From: a virus
Reading direction: 5' to 3' (one strand)
Length of the DNA stretch: 64,000 bases
IMG/VR virus record: IMGVR_UViG_3300032294_001427
Location: 1 to 64,000 of that record
In this document: positions 28,807 through 37,803 of the stretch, one piece after another
How positions within the stretch are numbered: the first letter of the stretch is position 1
Layout: the number at the start of each line of letters is the position of its first letter
Program-made: the position numbers and the translations under genes
Notes under the pieces: generated by a model
The model's database searches: none
What the model saw: the letters and a program-made list of their open reading frames with translations, nothing else
What the model was told of the DNA's origin: nothing

Positions 28807-30063
28807 TTACTTTATATAGAAATATTTCTCGATCTGTTTTATGCCATTTAGGTCTTTCATTTTTTCTATCACATCTTTATCGATCAGATCTGGGTGCACC
28901 CACCAATCCTCGAAGGTTGAAATTCCGTCTGGAGACACATCACTCACGACTAATTCATAACCCATTGCTCGCAGGTATTTGCGCGACTTCTCACGATAAC
29001 TTCGTGTGATATCAACATAATAGTCGTGCTCATATGTTATGACACCAAACTTAAATTGGTCGAACGGAATCTTCAATAGAATTTCAAATGTAACTTTGCT
29101 AGGTTCGCAATCTAATTGCAAGTAATCCACCACACCATTAGATGACAAATCCTTCAACAATTTCACATAATTAACCTGCGTAGCATCGGACATTAGAACT
29201 GGGTTTTTCCTATGCTTCTTATATTCATCGACCAATTCTTGCTTATATTCTATACCCAAACCAGTCCAACCATATTCAGTTTCCAGTAACGCAGTATTGT
29301 TACCGAAATACGGGCTTGCGCTACCTATCTCCAAATATGTACCATTTCTTTTTCCTTTCGTCATCGATAGAACAAATATGTCCTGAAAAACTTGAGAATA
29401 CGATCTTTTAATTTTATCAGAACCTTCAAATTTATATCTCAGTTGATCGTGTTTCGCTTGATCGTAATAACGAAATGCTTGGCTTTCTGGACCGCTCCCT
29501 AAATTAGTCAAATTTATTTGTAGTGCTTTATAGTGAGACTCATCCAATTGATCAACATAATCATCGGCTAAGGTGTGAAATAGTTTTCTAGATTCGGCGG
29601 ACTTACCCCACCACCAAGCACACACGGCTTTCTCGAAAATCAAACCATACTTTCCAACGTATTCGACATCGCCTCTCAAAGGTGGCAGTGTAAAGTCTGC
29701 AAATTGCAGCCCAACTTCGGCAGTCGTATATCCAGAAACATAACTTTGACTCTTTTCATGAGTTCTTGCTAGTAGAAAATATGCTTCTGGTCTATTTGGC
29801 AGTAACATCATGGCTTGATAGAAAGCGCCTCGAACCGAATTGGTTCTGTTTTTAGGTTTCTCAAAACAATGACCTATCATCAAAAGACACTCATATGCCA
29901 AATTTTTATCTGATGTTCTCTCTGCCGCTCTTAGAAAAAACGACAATGCTGCCGCAGTCTGATTAGCGCCATAGTATAACCTAGCCAAAGAATAATTAAG
30001 TTCTGGATTTTCTGTGTCCATCAAATAACTATTCAACGAATTCTGTATAGATTGTTCAATCAT
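28807..30063 (-). CDS. TPR protein fused to FkbM-like methyltransferase
   Basis: 418 residues. Residues 1-200 are TPR-like (ENPELNYSLARLYYGANQTAAALSF; AYECLLMIGHCFEK; LLPNRPEAYFLLARTHE; WWWGKSAESRKLF). Residues 225-370 match an FkbM-type methyltransferase: FVLSMTKGKRNGTYLEIGS with motif I LEIGSASP, GLGIEYKQE, DYLQLDCEPSK. A terminal EDWWVHP segment follows. The TPR half is a paralogue of that in the gene at 30493. Such fusions occur in T4-like cyanophages. Sugar or lipid-linked substrates are plausible, given neighbours. Confidence 0.75.
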   Translation of the reverse strand: MIEQSIQNSLNSYLMDTENPELNYSLARLYYGANQTAAALSFFLRAAERTSDKNLAYECLLMIGHCFEKPKNRTNSVRGAFYQAMMLLPNRPEAYFLLARTHEKSQSYVSGYTTAEVGLQFADFTLPPLRGDVEYVGKYGLIFEKAVCAWWWGKSAESRKLFHTLADDYVDQLDESHYKALQINLTNLGSGPESQAFRYYDQAKHDQLRYKFEGSDKIKRSYSQVFQDIFVLSMTKGKRNGTYLEIGSASPYFGNNTALLETEYGWTGLGIEYKQELVDEYKKHRKNPVLMSDATQVNYVKLLKDLSSNGVVDYLQLDCEPSKVTFEILLKIPFDQFKFGVITYEHDYYVDITRSYREKSRKYLRAMGYELVVSDVSPDGISTFEDWWVHPDLIDKDVIEKMKDLNGIKQIEKYFYIK

Positions 30064-30066
30064 AAA

Positions 30067-30477
30067 TTATTTCAACCATCCAATTTTTTTACCCAAAGCA
30101 ACTCGACGATCATATTCCTCATGCGACCCTGGATATCTCCAAGCCCAAACAAGCCAAAAGATCATAAAGACGCCAACCGAAATAAGCCCAGCCAATTTCA
30201 TGCCAATATATAGAAGCCATGAATAACTGGCTAAACAACAAACGAGCATTATATACTTTGCTCTAGTCGGATAAATTCTTTTTTGAGTCCAGTCTTGGAT
30301 ATAAGGTCCGAACACTGAGTGATTATATAGCCATGCGTGCAGTTCAGGTGAACCCTTGGCGAAGCACCATAAAGCCAACGCAACGAAAGTCGTCGTCGGA
30401 ATCCCTGGCACAATCGCCCCAATATACGCACACCCAACAAAAAATAAACCGAACGTTCTCCATATCCACTTGCGCAT
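30067..30477 (-). CDS. DUF454 (YbaN-like) inner-membrane protein
   Basis: 136 residues. FGLFFVGCAYIGAIVPGIPTT, FVALALWCFAKGSPELHAWL and FGPYIQDWTQKRIYPTRAK match the YbaN/DUF454 family of bacterial inner-membrane proteins; three hydrophobic spans. Role unknown even in bacteria. Its presence in a phage, between two TPR-fused enzymes, suggests a captured host envelope gene. Confidence 0.75.
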   Translation of the reverse strand: MRKWIWRTFGLFFVGCAYIGAIVPGIPTTTFVALALWCFAKGSPELHAWLYNHSVFGPYIQDWTQKRIYPTRAKYIMLVCCLASYSWLLYIGMKLAGLISVGVFMIFWLVWAWRYPGSHEEYDRRVALGKKIGWLK

Positions 30478-30492
30478 GGTATTCCTCCCGTT

Positions 30493-31689
30493 TTAATCAA
30501 AGAAAAACATTTGCCACAATCGACCATCTGTTCTGTCTTGTCCAAAATATTCGCTGGCAGAATGGATGCTACTGGCATCAAAAATGACCAATCGATTAAA
30601 CACATTACCCAAAACATCGACGGGCTGGAATGGTGTTCTATCTAGATGAGTCTTTTCATCTGTGGGCCAAACTTGTTTCCAATTAGGATCATGGTAATCT
30701 CTAACTCTAGTTTTTTTATGGGCATATAGAGTAGTCCCAGTTTCAAATGGTGCTTCTGGTGTCAGATAAATCATGCCAGCCCATTTCTGAAGATCGCAAT
30801 GATAGACTAATGCTTCTCCCGCCCAAGCAATTTGAAATCTGCCATTCATATCATATTCTTGCCATCGTGTGATTTTTCTACCCATGACATCTTCAAACTG
30901 CTCTTTCAGACCATCAAACAGAAACTGCTTAGAAGTTCTTCGGCCAATGTAACCGCGACCGAACCCACCTTCTATGTATTCCTGCTTCAGCGCGAACTCT
31001 CTTATGGCTATTGGATTTGCGTAGAAGTCATCGACAACCCAAACTCTATTTCGACTATTTGGATTAAAAGCAAAAGTATTATCGCTGTTTATCATCTTTG
31101 AAATCTTTCTATTGAAGGATAGTGGATCATACTTTTTATAGTATTCGCGGATAGTACTTTTTTCCGAGTCATTCAACTCGCTCCAATGGTTATCGACGAG
31201 GAAAGTTAAGTGGTTCTTACATTCCACGTGCTTTCCCCACCACCAAGAAGAAATCATCAACTCAAAAATAAATGATCTAGCGCCATTAAATGGAACATCA
31301 GTCTTGATGTAATTGAAATCAGATAGATTGTTTGCCTTTAAACCTAGTTCCGCATATATGTACGCATCGACATATTGATCATGTCTTCTGTTCAAATTGC
31401 TGATTAGATAATATGCTTCTTGTCTGTTTGGTAATAGACAGATTGCATGTTTATACGCGCCAGTGGCACTGAACTTTCTATTGCCCTGCTTATCGAAACA
31501 CAGCCCGATATAGAGTAGACACTCGTATGCCAACAACTTATCGGATGTTCTTTCGGCTGCTCGAAGATAATAAGATAGCGCGGCTGCAGTCTGCCCGATA
31601 GAATAGTAAAAAGACCCGAGTTCATAATTGAACTCGGGGTTTTCTGGATCATTCAAATATTGGTTGATTATGAAATCAAAATTATCCAT
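30493..31689 (-). CDS. TPR protein fused to DUF6445-like (2OG-oxygenase-like) domain
   Basis: 398 residues. The N-half repeats the TPR module of the 28807 gene (ENPEFNYELGSFYYSIGQTAAALSY; AYECLLYIGLCFDK; WWWGKHVECKN). From about 215: RVWVVDDFYANPIAIREFAL, GRGYIGRRTSKQFLF, YHCDLQKWAGMIYLTPEAP, RLVIFDASSIHSASEYFG. YHCD and IHSA supply the H-x-D...H metal triad of 2-oxoglutarate-type oxygenases. Substrate unknown. Same TPR head with different catalytic tail implies module swapping. Confidence 0.75.
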   Translation of the reverse strand: MDNFDFIINQYLNDPENPEFNYELGSFYYSIGQTAAALSYYLRAAERTSDKLLAYECLLYIGLCFDKQGNRKFSATGAYKHAICLLPNRQEAYYLISNLNRRHDQYVDAYIYAELGLKANNLSDFNYIKTDVPFNGARSFIFELMISSWWWGKHVECKNHLTFLVDNHWSELNDSEKSTIREYYKKYDPLSFNRKISKMINSDNTFAFNPNSRNRVWVVDDFYANPIAIREFALKQEYIEGGFGRGYIGRRTSKQFLFDGLKEQFEDVMGRKITRWQEYDMNGRFQIAWAGEALVYHCDLQKWAGMIYLTPEAPFETGTTLYAHKKTRVRDYHDPNWKQVWPTDEKTHLDRTPFQPVDVLGNVFNRLVIFDASSIHSASEYFGQDRTDGRLWQMFFFD

Positions 31690-32668
31690 ACACTATATTT
31701 TGAAAGATGTTTTTTGGAATCTCAAGAAGATACGCCGCGTTGTCTTGGAATCCGAATGAGATGATTATATTACCGTTGTACTCTGTCATACCAGCACAAA
31801 ATTCTATCTCAGCAGCCATAAAATCAAACGGCTCACCCATCTTGATAACATTCCAATCTTTATCCCAAACCACGAATGCATGTCTATATCTAGCATTCTT
31901 TCTGCCAGCCTCACTCTTGTAAAGGTTTGCCGTGTGAGTTAAGGCGATTCTGTGGTCACCATAAGAGATCACTTGACTGCCGCCTCTAAAGTCATATGGC
32001 TTAACGATGTATTTACTTTGGTCCAGATGGACTGTGGTGCAGGTCTTATTTTCGGGATCGACTTTTACAACTTCTGTTGGATTGCACCACTTCACATAGT
32101 GATATGGCATATCGACGACGGGCATCCAATTTTTTTCGCAATAAGAGTCATTTTTTCCTGGGGATGGAATTCGAAATCTTGAAATTTCTTTTGCTACGCC
32201 ATCAACAACACTAATCTCAGACAATTCCATCCGACCCTGACCGTTTGTTGTGGTATCCCTTCGAACACCAGTAGCATACAATTTGCCTTCCCAGCGAACC
32301 AATCGAACGTCCTCAAGACCAATGAATTCCCAGAGAGGCTTGACATCGTGTGTCGATGTATCTATGGCACTGAATGTATCAATCATCAAATTAGAATTGA
32401 CAGTGCATAGATAATTTTTAGTAGTGAGAGTGATGTCATTCTCTGGGTTCAAGTACACCAGTGGACCGTATTCGTGTTCGTAAATGCCTTTCTCTGCATG
32501 ATATAGAGTATATTGGCAGTGTCTGACATTTACTAATAGCGAATTCGTTTCAACATCATTATATACAGATGGATTGAACAACCCCGTCCCATTAGTTAAA
32601 TTCGAAGGGATTATTAACGGGGTTATTCTTCCACCATTTTGCAATACATATTTCGCAAGATTATCCAT
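31682..32668 (-). CDS. Beta-propeller glycoside-hydrolase-like protein
   Basis: 328 residues from MDNLAKYVLQNG. LFNPSVYND...VNVRHCQY, WEFIGLEDVRLVRWEGKLYAT and EIEFCAGMTEYNGNIIISFG are blade motifs of five-bladed propellers as in GH43/GH130. Comparable proteins with TPR enzymes occur in T4-like phages. Whether it is catalytic is unclear. Overlaps the upstream TPR gene's end by 8 bp in the operon order. Confidence 0.6.
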   Translation of the reverse strand: MDNLAKYVLQNGGRITPLIIPSNLTNGTGLFNPSVYNDVETNSLLVNVRHCQYTLYHAEKGIYEHEYGPLVYLNPENDITLTTKNYLCTVNSNLMIDTFSAIDTSTHDVKPLWEFIGLEDVRLVRWEGKLYATGVRRDTTTNGQGRMELSEISVVDGVAKEISRFRIPSPGKNDSYCEKNWMPVVDMPYHYVKWCNPTEVVKVDPENKTCTTVHLDQSKYIVKPYDFRGGSQVISYGDHRIALTHTANLYKSEAGRKNARYRHAFVVWDKDWNVIKMGEPFDFMAAEIEFCAGMTEYNGNIIISFGFQDNAAYLLEIPKNIFQNIVYG

Positions 32669-32685
32669 AAGCAATACCTATAATA

Positions 32686-34575
32686 TTAAAGTTCACATCC
32701 ACCCGCAGTACAGGCAAGTTCTTTTGCTGACGTTGTAGTGTCAGTTTCTTCCATAAACTCAGTCCAATTAATATCTAGGTTCTGAGATGCTAGAAGTTCA
32801 TTGTACTTGGCTTCATCGATTTCTTCGTATGGCGCTTGACGGTATGAACCATTGTCACGCGGGAGGAAAGAAACACCAGATAGAATCGAGATGTTCTTGT
32901 ATACCCATGCGCCAACTTCCATCCACTCGTCGTCGCCAACATACACGGTGATAGATGGCTTATGCTCACACCAATGATCCTGATACGTCTTCCAAAGTTC
33001 CAACTGTTCAATCGCAGTCATGTCATTGCGAGTGACGGAGTTCTTTGGTGCCTTCATTGGGAATGAGAATACCCAGTTTGACTTGCTGTAGAAATCTTCT
33101 TCAGCCTTGTATCCCTTGTCAATCATAAACTGCGCGAGTGGATCCTTCATATCTGCTCTTACGCGACGGATATAGTACTGAGCATAACGTGGGTGAATGC
33201 CCGATGCAGAATCGACCAACTGTGAAACCGTACCAGAAGGTTTGACGCACGTGATTGCAGCAGATTGTGGAATGCCGAGAACATCTGCGAATTCCTTATT
33301 CGTTTCAACGCAATGTAGACGAATCTCGTCCAATGCATCCGCAAGTTTCTGAGATGGCTTGTTCAGCAACTTGTTGTCACAGATACCCGTGAGTGAAACA
33401 CCCAGCAGACGCTCTTCATCGCAGTTGTTCTTCCAACGCTTGTTGATGTATCGAAAGTCTGTCAGCGTCGATTGAAGCGTGCCAATGATTGTAGCGAGGC
33501 GAGCCTTGCGCTTCAATGATTGAACGTCATCCGATGCACGCACAACAATCTCAGAAAGATTACAGAATTCAAATGGACGCAAAATAATTTCAGAACAAGG
33601 ATTGGTGCCAAAGTCATGCTTTGGATCGCGGCGACCGTTCTTGGCTGCAACAGCCTGTGAAGCAGCACGCGAGAAAATACCACGTTCACCAGACTTGCTC
33701 ATGTATAGAGCGTGCCATTCGTTCATGAACGTGTCCATATCAACACGCTTATCATACACCGCTGAAATGTTTGCGAGTGCGCGTTGACCGTTATGTGTCC
33801 ACCATTCACCCGACTTTGCATGACGCAAATGGTCGTCATTGAGATCGGTGAGAGAGATCAGGGCAGAGCGACGGACGCCGCCGCACACAACAATATCTGC
33901 AATCTTACAGACGATATCATGACATTCCAATGTTGACAGTTTTCTGCCGCGTGCTTTTGTAAAAATGTTGATGGTAAATTTAATGAGATCAATCAGTGGC
34001 TCTGGACCAGAAGCGCGACCGCCGAATGTCTTTAGACGTTCACCCGCTGGACGAACCTTGCTGACATCCCACTTTGGAATTTTTCCAGAGTACAATAGAG
34101 AAACGATCTCGCGGTATGCTGAAGCCCACCCGATTTTACTATCAGCCACGACTACAGTGGTGTCCGTCTCATGAAGTTCTTCTGGTACTTCTGGGAGTTT
34201 GTTTGTGTACTTGGATTCTACAGAGAAACCAACACCAGTTCCACACATCAAAATATACATCACTTCATCGAATGCTTTTGGGCTGTCGATTGCGATGTAT
34301 GAACAATTGTAACCAGCAACTTGATCTTTTTCCAATGCGGGACCAGCAGTCATCAAGCAGCGCATCGATGGCATGACCTCCAAATTTAAAATTGCTGAAC
34401 GCAATTCTTCCCATGGAACATGTTTATTGTTGTTAGTCTTATCTTTGAAAAAATTGATGTATCTATCAACGGTTTCCTCATAAGTTTCACGGCGACCTAT
34501 TTCATAGTTAAATCTAGCATATCGTGAAATGTGTATGAAGTCTTGATAGATACTGGGAAGTCTAGTTGTCATCAT
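32686..34575 (-). CDS. nrdJ: Class II (B12-dependent) ribonucleotide reductase
   Basis: About 629 residues from MMTTRLPS; AAGGAG precedes the paired ATGs, while a longer reading would overlap thyX. Contains the radical-enzyme motifs NPCSEIILRPFEFCNLSE (catalytic Cys and Glu), CSYIAIDSP (first Cys), GTGVGFSVE, FGGRASGPEPL and GGVRRSAL, and a C-terminal CxxGGC pair (residues near the end, ACTAGGCEL) for thioredoxin reduction. Uses adenosylcobalamin to make deoxynucleotides, so no small subunit is needed, consistent with none being visible. The host must provide B12. Forms an operon with thyX. Confidence 0.9.
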   Translation of the reverse strand: MMTTRLPSIYQDFIHISRYARFNYEIGRRETYEETVDRYINFFKDKTNNNKHVPWEELRSAILNLEVMPSMRCLMTAGPALEKDQVAGYNCSYIAIDSPKAFDEVMYILMCGTGVGFSVESKYTNKLPEVPEELHETDTTVVVADSKIGWASAYREIVSLLYSGKIPKWDVSKVRPAGERLKTFGGRASGPEPLIDLIKFTINIFTKARGRKLSTLECHDIVCKIADIVVCGGVRRSALISLTDLNDDHLRHAKSGEWWTHNGQRALANISAVYDKRVDMDTFMNEWHALYMSKSGERGIFSRAASQAVAAKNGRRDPKHDFGTNPCSEIILRPFEFCNLSEIVVRASDDVQSLKRKARLATIIGTLQSTLTDFRYINKRWKNNCDEERLLGVSLTGICDNKLLNKPSQKLADALDEIRLHCVETNKEFADVLGIPQSAAITCVKPSGTVSQLVDSASGIHPRYAQYYIRRVRADMKDPLAQFMIDKGYKAEEDFYSKSNWVFSFPMKAPKNSVTRNDMTAIEQLELWKTYQDHWCEHKPSITVYVGDDEWMEVGAWVYKNISILSGVSFLPRDNGSYRQAPYEEIDEAKYNELLASQNLDINWTEFMEETDTTTSAKELACTAGGCEL

Positions 34576-34585
34576 CTGCTCCTTG

Positions 34586-35245
34586 TTATTCTGTTGCGAT
34601 AAATTGCGTTGAAAGTGGAAATACCTCTGCGATAACTTTTGCACACTCTTTCGCAATTTCCATGTGTTCCTTTTGAGTGCCGTTGCCGCTTCGGAGTTGT
34701 ATATAGTGAATCCATGAGCGCAAGGTTCCGCTCATATACATTCGTGACATGGTAAGACCTTCGGGGAGAACTGCGCGGGCAACTTCCTTTGCGATACCAT
34801 TTTCGATAGCCCATTGATATGCTTCAAGAACTTGCTCAAGAACTTTATTCTGCTTGATTGTCCACATATCTTGAAGAGTGAAATCTGTCGTTGGAATGCT
34901 GTTTTGACGATTCTTCGTGTCTTGCAGTCTTGCTTCGCGGATTTCGAAATTCAAATCTTTAGTTGGATCAGCATAACGCTGAGAAAATTCTTGGAATGAA
35001 AAACTGCGATGACGCAAAATCTGTCGAGCAATATCTCTCGTCGTTTCAATTTCCAAACACATGGTCGCCATTTCTAGTGGACTCCAGTGCTGATGCTTGA
35101 TCAAATATTTGATCAACTTTTCTGATGTGTCAGAATTAAATTGGTTGGAGGGATTGGATACTCTTGCGCAATAAGCAACAAGGTCCGTTGGCGTATCCAA
35201 TCCCTCAAGAACTGGCTTGCTATAAGAAATCAATTTCACTTTCAT
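34586..35245 (-). CDS. thyX: FAD-dependent thymidylate synthase
   Basis: 219 residues with the ThyX motif RHRSFSFQEFSQRY (RHRxxSxxxxSxR) at about 78-91, and SRMYMSGTLRSWIHYIQLRS for FAD and dUMP binding. Makes dTMP from dUMP using methylenetetrahydrofolate and NADPH. Feeds DNA synthesis with NrdJ. The stop precedes nrdJ by about 10 nt. Confidence 0.92.
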   Translation of the reverse strand: MKVKLISYSKPVLEGLDTPTDLVAYCARVSNPSNQFNSDTSEKLIKYLIKHQHWSPLEMATMCLEIETTRDIARQILRHRSFSFQEFSQRYADPTKDLNFEIREARLQDTKNRQNSIPTTDFTLQDMWTIKQNKVLEQVLEAYQWAIENGIAKEVARAVLPEGLTMSRMYMSGTLRSWIHYIQLRSGNGTQKEHMEIAKECAKVIAEVFPLSTQFIATE

Positions 35246-35247
35246 GT

Positions 35248-35502
35248 TTAATAATCCTTCACGGTAATTTCAATATTTTTTGGTTTGATCTCGGAGATCC
35301 CGCCTTCGCTTGCTAAAATTTGTGCTCGGTTATAAGCGTCGATGTATGTATGGAAGATGCTGTCGTCGAACCACCACCACTTATCAAAAAAATATTTCGG
35401 TTTGCGTTGGTATTCAACGTACCACTTCCCAGCGTAATTCTTTACACGCACTTTTGTTATGGGATGTTTTACTATTTCTAAACCCAATTCTTCTATGTTC
35501 AT
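35248..35502 (-). CDS. Small aromatic-rich hypothetical protein
   Basis: 84 residues from MNIEELGLEIVKHP, six codons inside the longer frame. KNYAGKWYVEYQRKPKYFFDKWWWFDDSIF suggests a beta-hairpin. Sits directly after the displaced primase tail and before thyX. Confidence 0.55.
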   Translation of the reverse strand: MNIEELGLEIVKHPITKVRVKNYAGKWYVEYQRKPKYFFDKWWWFDDSIFHTYIDAYNRAQILASEGGISEIKPKNIEITVKDY

Positions 35503-35504
35503 TG

Positions 35505-35612
35505 TCAACACCTTTTCCAATGCGTGAACTTGAGTTTTGCTGTTAGTCCACTGAACGTATTGTTATCTATAATATCTTTTAGTTCGCTTACAGTTAAACC
35601 ATTCTGTATCAT
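35505..35612 (-). pseudogene. Displaced second copy of the primase C-terminus
   Basis: An open frame of 35 codons starting ATG at 35612, reading MIQNGLTVSELKDIID... and ending FSGLTAKLKFTHWKRC. It is homologous to the primase's last residues (ILNGVKVEDLMNLVT...QGLTAKLEFTRWKKC). The homing endonuclease gene lies between the two copies and its TGA overlaps this ATG. This is best explained as the original primase 3' end, left behind when the endonuclease arrived with a replacement tail. Confidence 0.8.
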
Positions 35613-36196
35613 TTTGTTTTTGTTCTACTTTTGAAAATTCTTCCGCGAACAAATCCTTTTGGTATTGTTTCTTGTTTTAAAATTTTTTTCTCAGTGTTAC
35701 CGTCGTTTATCCAAATCATACCCGAAGATGATTTATTACTCCAAGGCTTTTTTTTTGGGTTTTTTTTATAATAGTCTTTCATTCTTACAGAATGATTTTG
35801 CTTAAACGACTCGCTCAATCTAATCCCATATCTCGGATTTCCATCACCCTTCATTCTTGTTGAACACTGTTTTCTCCATTCTTGACTTTTAGGTCTTGGC
35901 ACTCCAAGAGTCCCCTCACCGCCAAGTGTTGAATTGTATCCACTTTTAAAACTATTGAATTTTTCAATATTTTTTTTCTCGGCCTCATACAATTCTTCAA
36001 TCGTTTGACATGTTTCAATAATCTCAAAAACAGGTTCTCCATATTTTCTGATTGCTTTATGGAATTTTCTATTAGCCCCCAACCTAACATCCTTGAGATG
36101 ATTTTTTTTTCTTTTCTCCAAATTATTTGTAATTCCGATATAACATTTATCAGAATTGTTAAAGTATGCTCTATAAACAATTAACATTTTTTCCAT
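35609..36196 (-). CDS. GIY-YIG homing endonuclease inserted at primase 3' end
   Basis: 195 residues (or 192 from MLIVYRAYF). YRAYFNNSDKCYIGITNNLEK is a GIY-YIG module; GVPRPKSQEWRK and RMKGDGNPRYGIRLSESFKQ are NUMOD3-like, and MIWINDGNTEKKI a terminal recognition loop common to phage endonucleases. It overlaps the primase stop by 16 bp and is followed by the displaced primase tail, so it lies exactly at its presumed target site. Confidence 0.85.
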   Translation of the reverse strand: MEKMLIVYRAYFNNSDKCYIGITNNLEKRKKNHLKDVRLGANRKFHKAIRKYGEPVFEIIETCQTIEELYEAEKKNIEKFNSFKSGYNSTLGGEGTLGVPRPKSQEWRKQCSTRMKGDGNPRYGIRLSESFKQNHSVRMKDYYKKNPKKKPWSNKSSSGMIWINDGNTEKKILKQETIPKGFVRGRIFKSRTKTK

Positions 36197-37227
36197 CTCG
36201 TAAACTCCAACTTTGCAGTTAATCCCTGGTAAGTATATTTAGTTACGAGGTTCATTAAATCTTCAACTTTTACACCATTTAATATAATTTCATTTATATC
36301 TTTTCCTGGCAATGTATCTGGTAACAAACAAATTTTATAACCTTTGTTGATTGACTTCTCAATCTGCTTAACCAAGTCTTTATTTCTTGGTTGTATATCG
36401 TATATGAGAACAGTATCTAACTCGGGAAGAACTGCTGCCACGCCGCCCAAATTACTATCGCCACTGGCAATACTATTTTCAACAAAATAAGAATCAAATT
36501 GCCCCTCCAAGACGTAGACCGTATTTTGTTTTTGCAATCTGTGCAAGCCGAACAACTTCTTTTCATCGGTCAACTTGACTGTAATGTATCGAATCTTGGT
36601 ATCAGACAATGCTCTACCCGCGACGTTTGTGATCTCTCCTTTTTCGTTAGTGTAAAAGAGTACAATACGATCATCATTTGGAACTTCATCTTTGCCGTGA
36701 TTTGGGAATTCAGAGTCTAGAAAATCCTTAAACTTTGGAACGAATAGAATTTCATTCCAGTATCGTTCTGGGATCAGCCTCTTTTTTATATAGGCTGCAG
36801 CGTAGTGGTCTTCGGGTAAATTGACTATGCTATAAGATGAAAAATCGGCCCAAGTTTTATTTTTCGGTTGGGGACTGGAAGCAAATCTTGCGAACGCATT
36901 TCCCTTGAGTTCATCGAACGTCGGTTTCTTGTAGTTGTGGTTTCCCGTTTCCCCGCTAGAGTATCGTTCCAGTGCGTATTGCTTGTAGACTGACCCGTCA
37001 GTCTCTTGCAAAAATTTACCGAATGTAGTTGACTTGCCGCAGTTGTGGCAAATATAAAACATGTTATTGGACTTACGATAAACGTAAGCCCTTGCTTTTA
37101 ATTTGTTTTTCTTGGAATCTCCGCAGTAAGGACAGCGGAAATTATAAAGATCGGTTTTCTTCTGTTTAAACTGTTCCAGTTTGGAAGAAACGAATCCCAA
37201 ATATTTACGGTCTATGTAAACGCTCAT
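36181..37227 (-). CDS. DNA primase, T4 gp61-like
   Basis: 348 residues. N-terminal zinc finger CPYCGDSKKNKL...ICHNCG (about 33-62), then a TOPRIM-like core (VYVLEGQFDSYFVENSIASG, DTVLIYDIQPRNK, LLPDTLPGKDINEII). Makes RNA primers with the replicative helicase. The last 35 residues may come from the inserted endonuclease element, because a second copy lies downstream. TOPRIM glutamate and DxD-type residues are seen. Confidence 0.82.
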   Translation of the reverse strand: MSVYIDRKYLGFVSSKLEQFKQKKTDLYNFRCPYCGDSKKNKLKARAYVYRKSNNMFYICHNCGKSTTFGKFLQETDGSVYKQYALERYSSGETGNHNYKKPTFDELKGNAFARFASSPQPKNKTWADFSSYSIVNLPEDHYAAAYIKKRLIPERYWNEILFVPKFKDFLDSEFPNHGKDEVPNDDRIVLFYTNEKGEITNVAGRALSDTKIRYITVKLTDEKKLFGLHRLQKQNTVYVLEGQFDSYFVENSIASGDSNLGGVAAVLPELDTVLIYDIQPRNKDLVKQIEKSINKGYKICLLPDTLPGKDINEIILNGVKVEDLMNLVTKYTYQGLTAKLEFTRWKKC

Positions 37228-37265
37228 ACATCATAAAAAATACCAATAGATCCAGATATTATACG

Positions 37266-37610
37266 TCACTTCAGAGAAAAAGGCAAACCTAATTTGGATA
37301 TTATGTATCCGACAACAACGGAGCCACCAATCACAATCCAGCGCCATTTATTAAGATCTTCGATCTTTTTCGCTTGGCTTATGTGTTGCGCCGTCACTTC
37401 TTCACGCATTGATTTTATTTCTTTTAAAAGATCGTAGCGAAGATCGTCGATTAATTTTTGCAACTCTTTACGGTCTTCCACTTGACGCTCATCCAGTTTT
37501 TCTAAAGTCTTGTCAAATTTTTCATATATGACTGAGAAGAAAGAAATCTTTTCTCTCATTGCAGCAACTTCAGTCTCTAGTTTGTTCAGTTTGCTTTCGA
37601 AATCCACCAT
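37266..37610 (-). CDS. Tail-anchored coiled-coil protein
   Basis: 114 residues: long N-terminal coiled coil (KLETEVAAMREKI...KLIDDLRYDLLKEIKSMREEV) and a C-terminal membrane span (WRWIVIGGSVVVGYIISKL). In the lysis region, so a holin regulator or spanin-related role is possible. Confidence 0.6.
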   Translation of the reverse strand: MVDFESKLNKLETEVAAMREKISFFSVIYEKFDKTLEKLDERQVEDRKELQKLIDDLRYDLLKEIKSMREEVTAQHISQAKKIEDLNKWRWIVIGGSVVVGYIISKLGLPFSLK

Positions 37611-37803
37611 CTTCTTCTACTCCATACATGTGTTTGAGTAAATATGCTCTTGTTCTATTATTTTTGCTATTGCATATCTCATCACTCACTTTGGTTTCCC
37701 ATATGTTTGGGAAAACCCCATGTACTAGCAAAATAAACGCCCACTTCCAAGCACGGGTTAAGTGCTGGAAATAATTTAGATTATTTTCCCGCAGATGGCG
37801 CAT
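37570..37803 (-). CDS. DUF6356-like small protein
   Basis: 77 residues. YFQHLTRAWKWAFILLVHGVFPNIWETKVSDEI resembles the DUF6356 group of short membrane-associated proteins found beside phage lysis genes. Starts out of frame within the end of the lipoprotein gene (23-bp overlap) and ends inside the next gene. Confidence 0.55.
   Translation of the reverse strand: MRHLRENNLNYFQHLTRAWKWAFILLVHGVFPNIWETKVSDEICNSKNNRTRAYLLKHMYGVEEDGGFRKQTEQTRD

Noticed and set aside
32686-34656. Longer nrdJ start at 34656
   Set aside because: It overlaps thyX, and a strong AAGGAG sits just before the ATG at 34575.
37570-37803. Dismissing this frame as a shadow of the spanin and coiled-coil genes
   Set aside because: Kept as a gene: the sequence matches a known small-protein pattern and fills the gap between neighbours.
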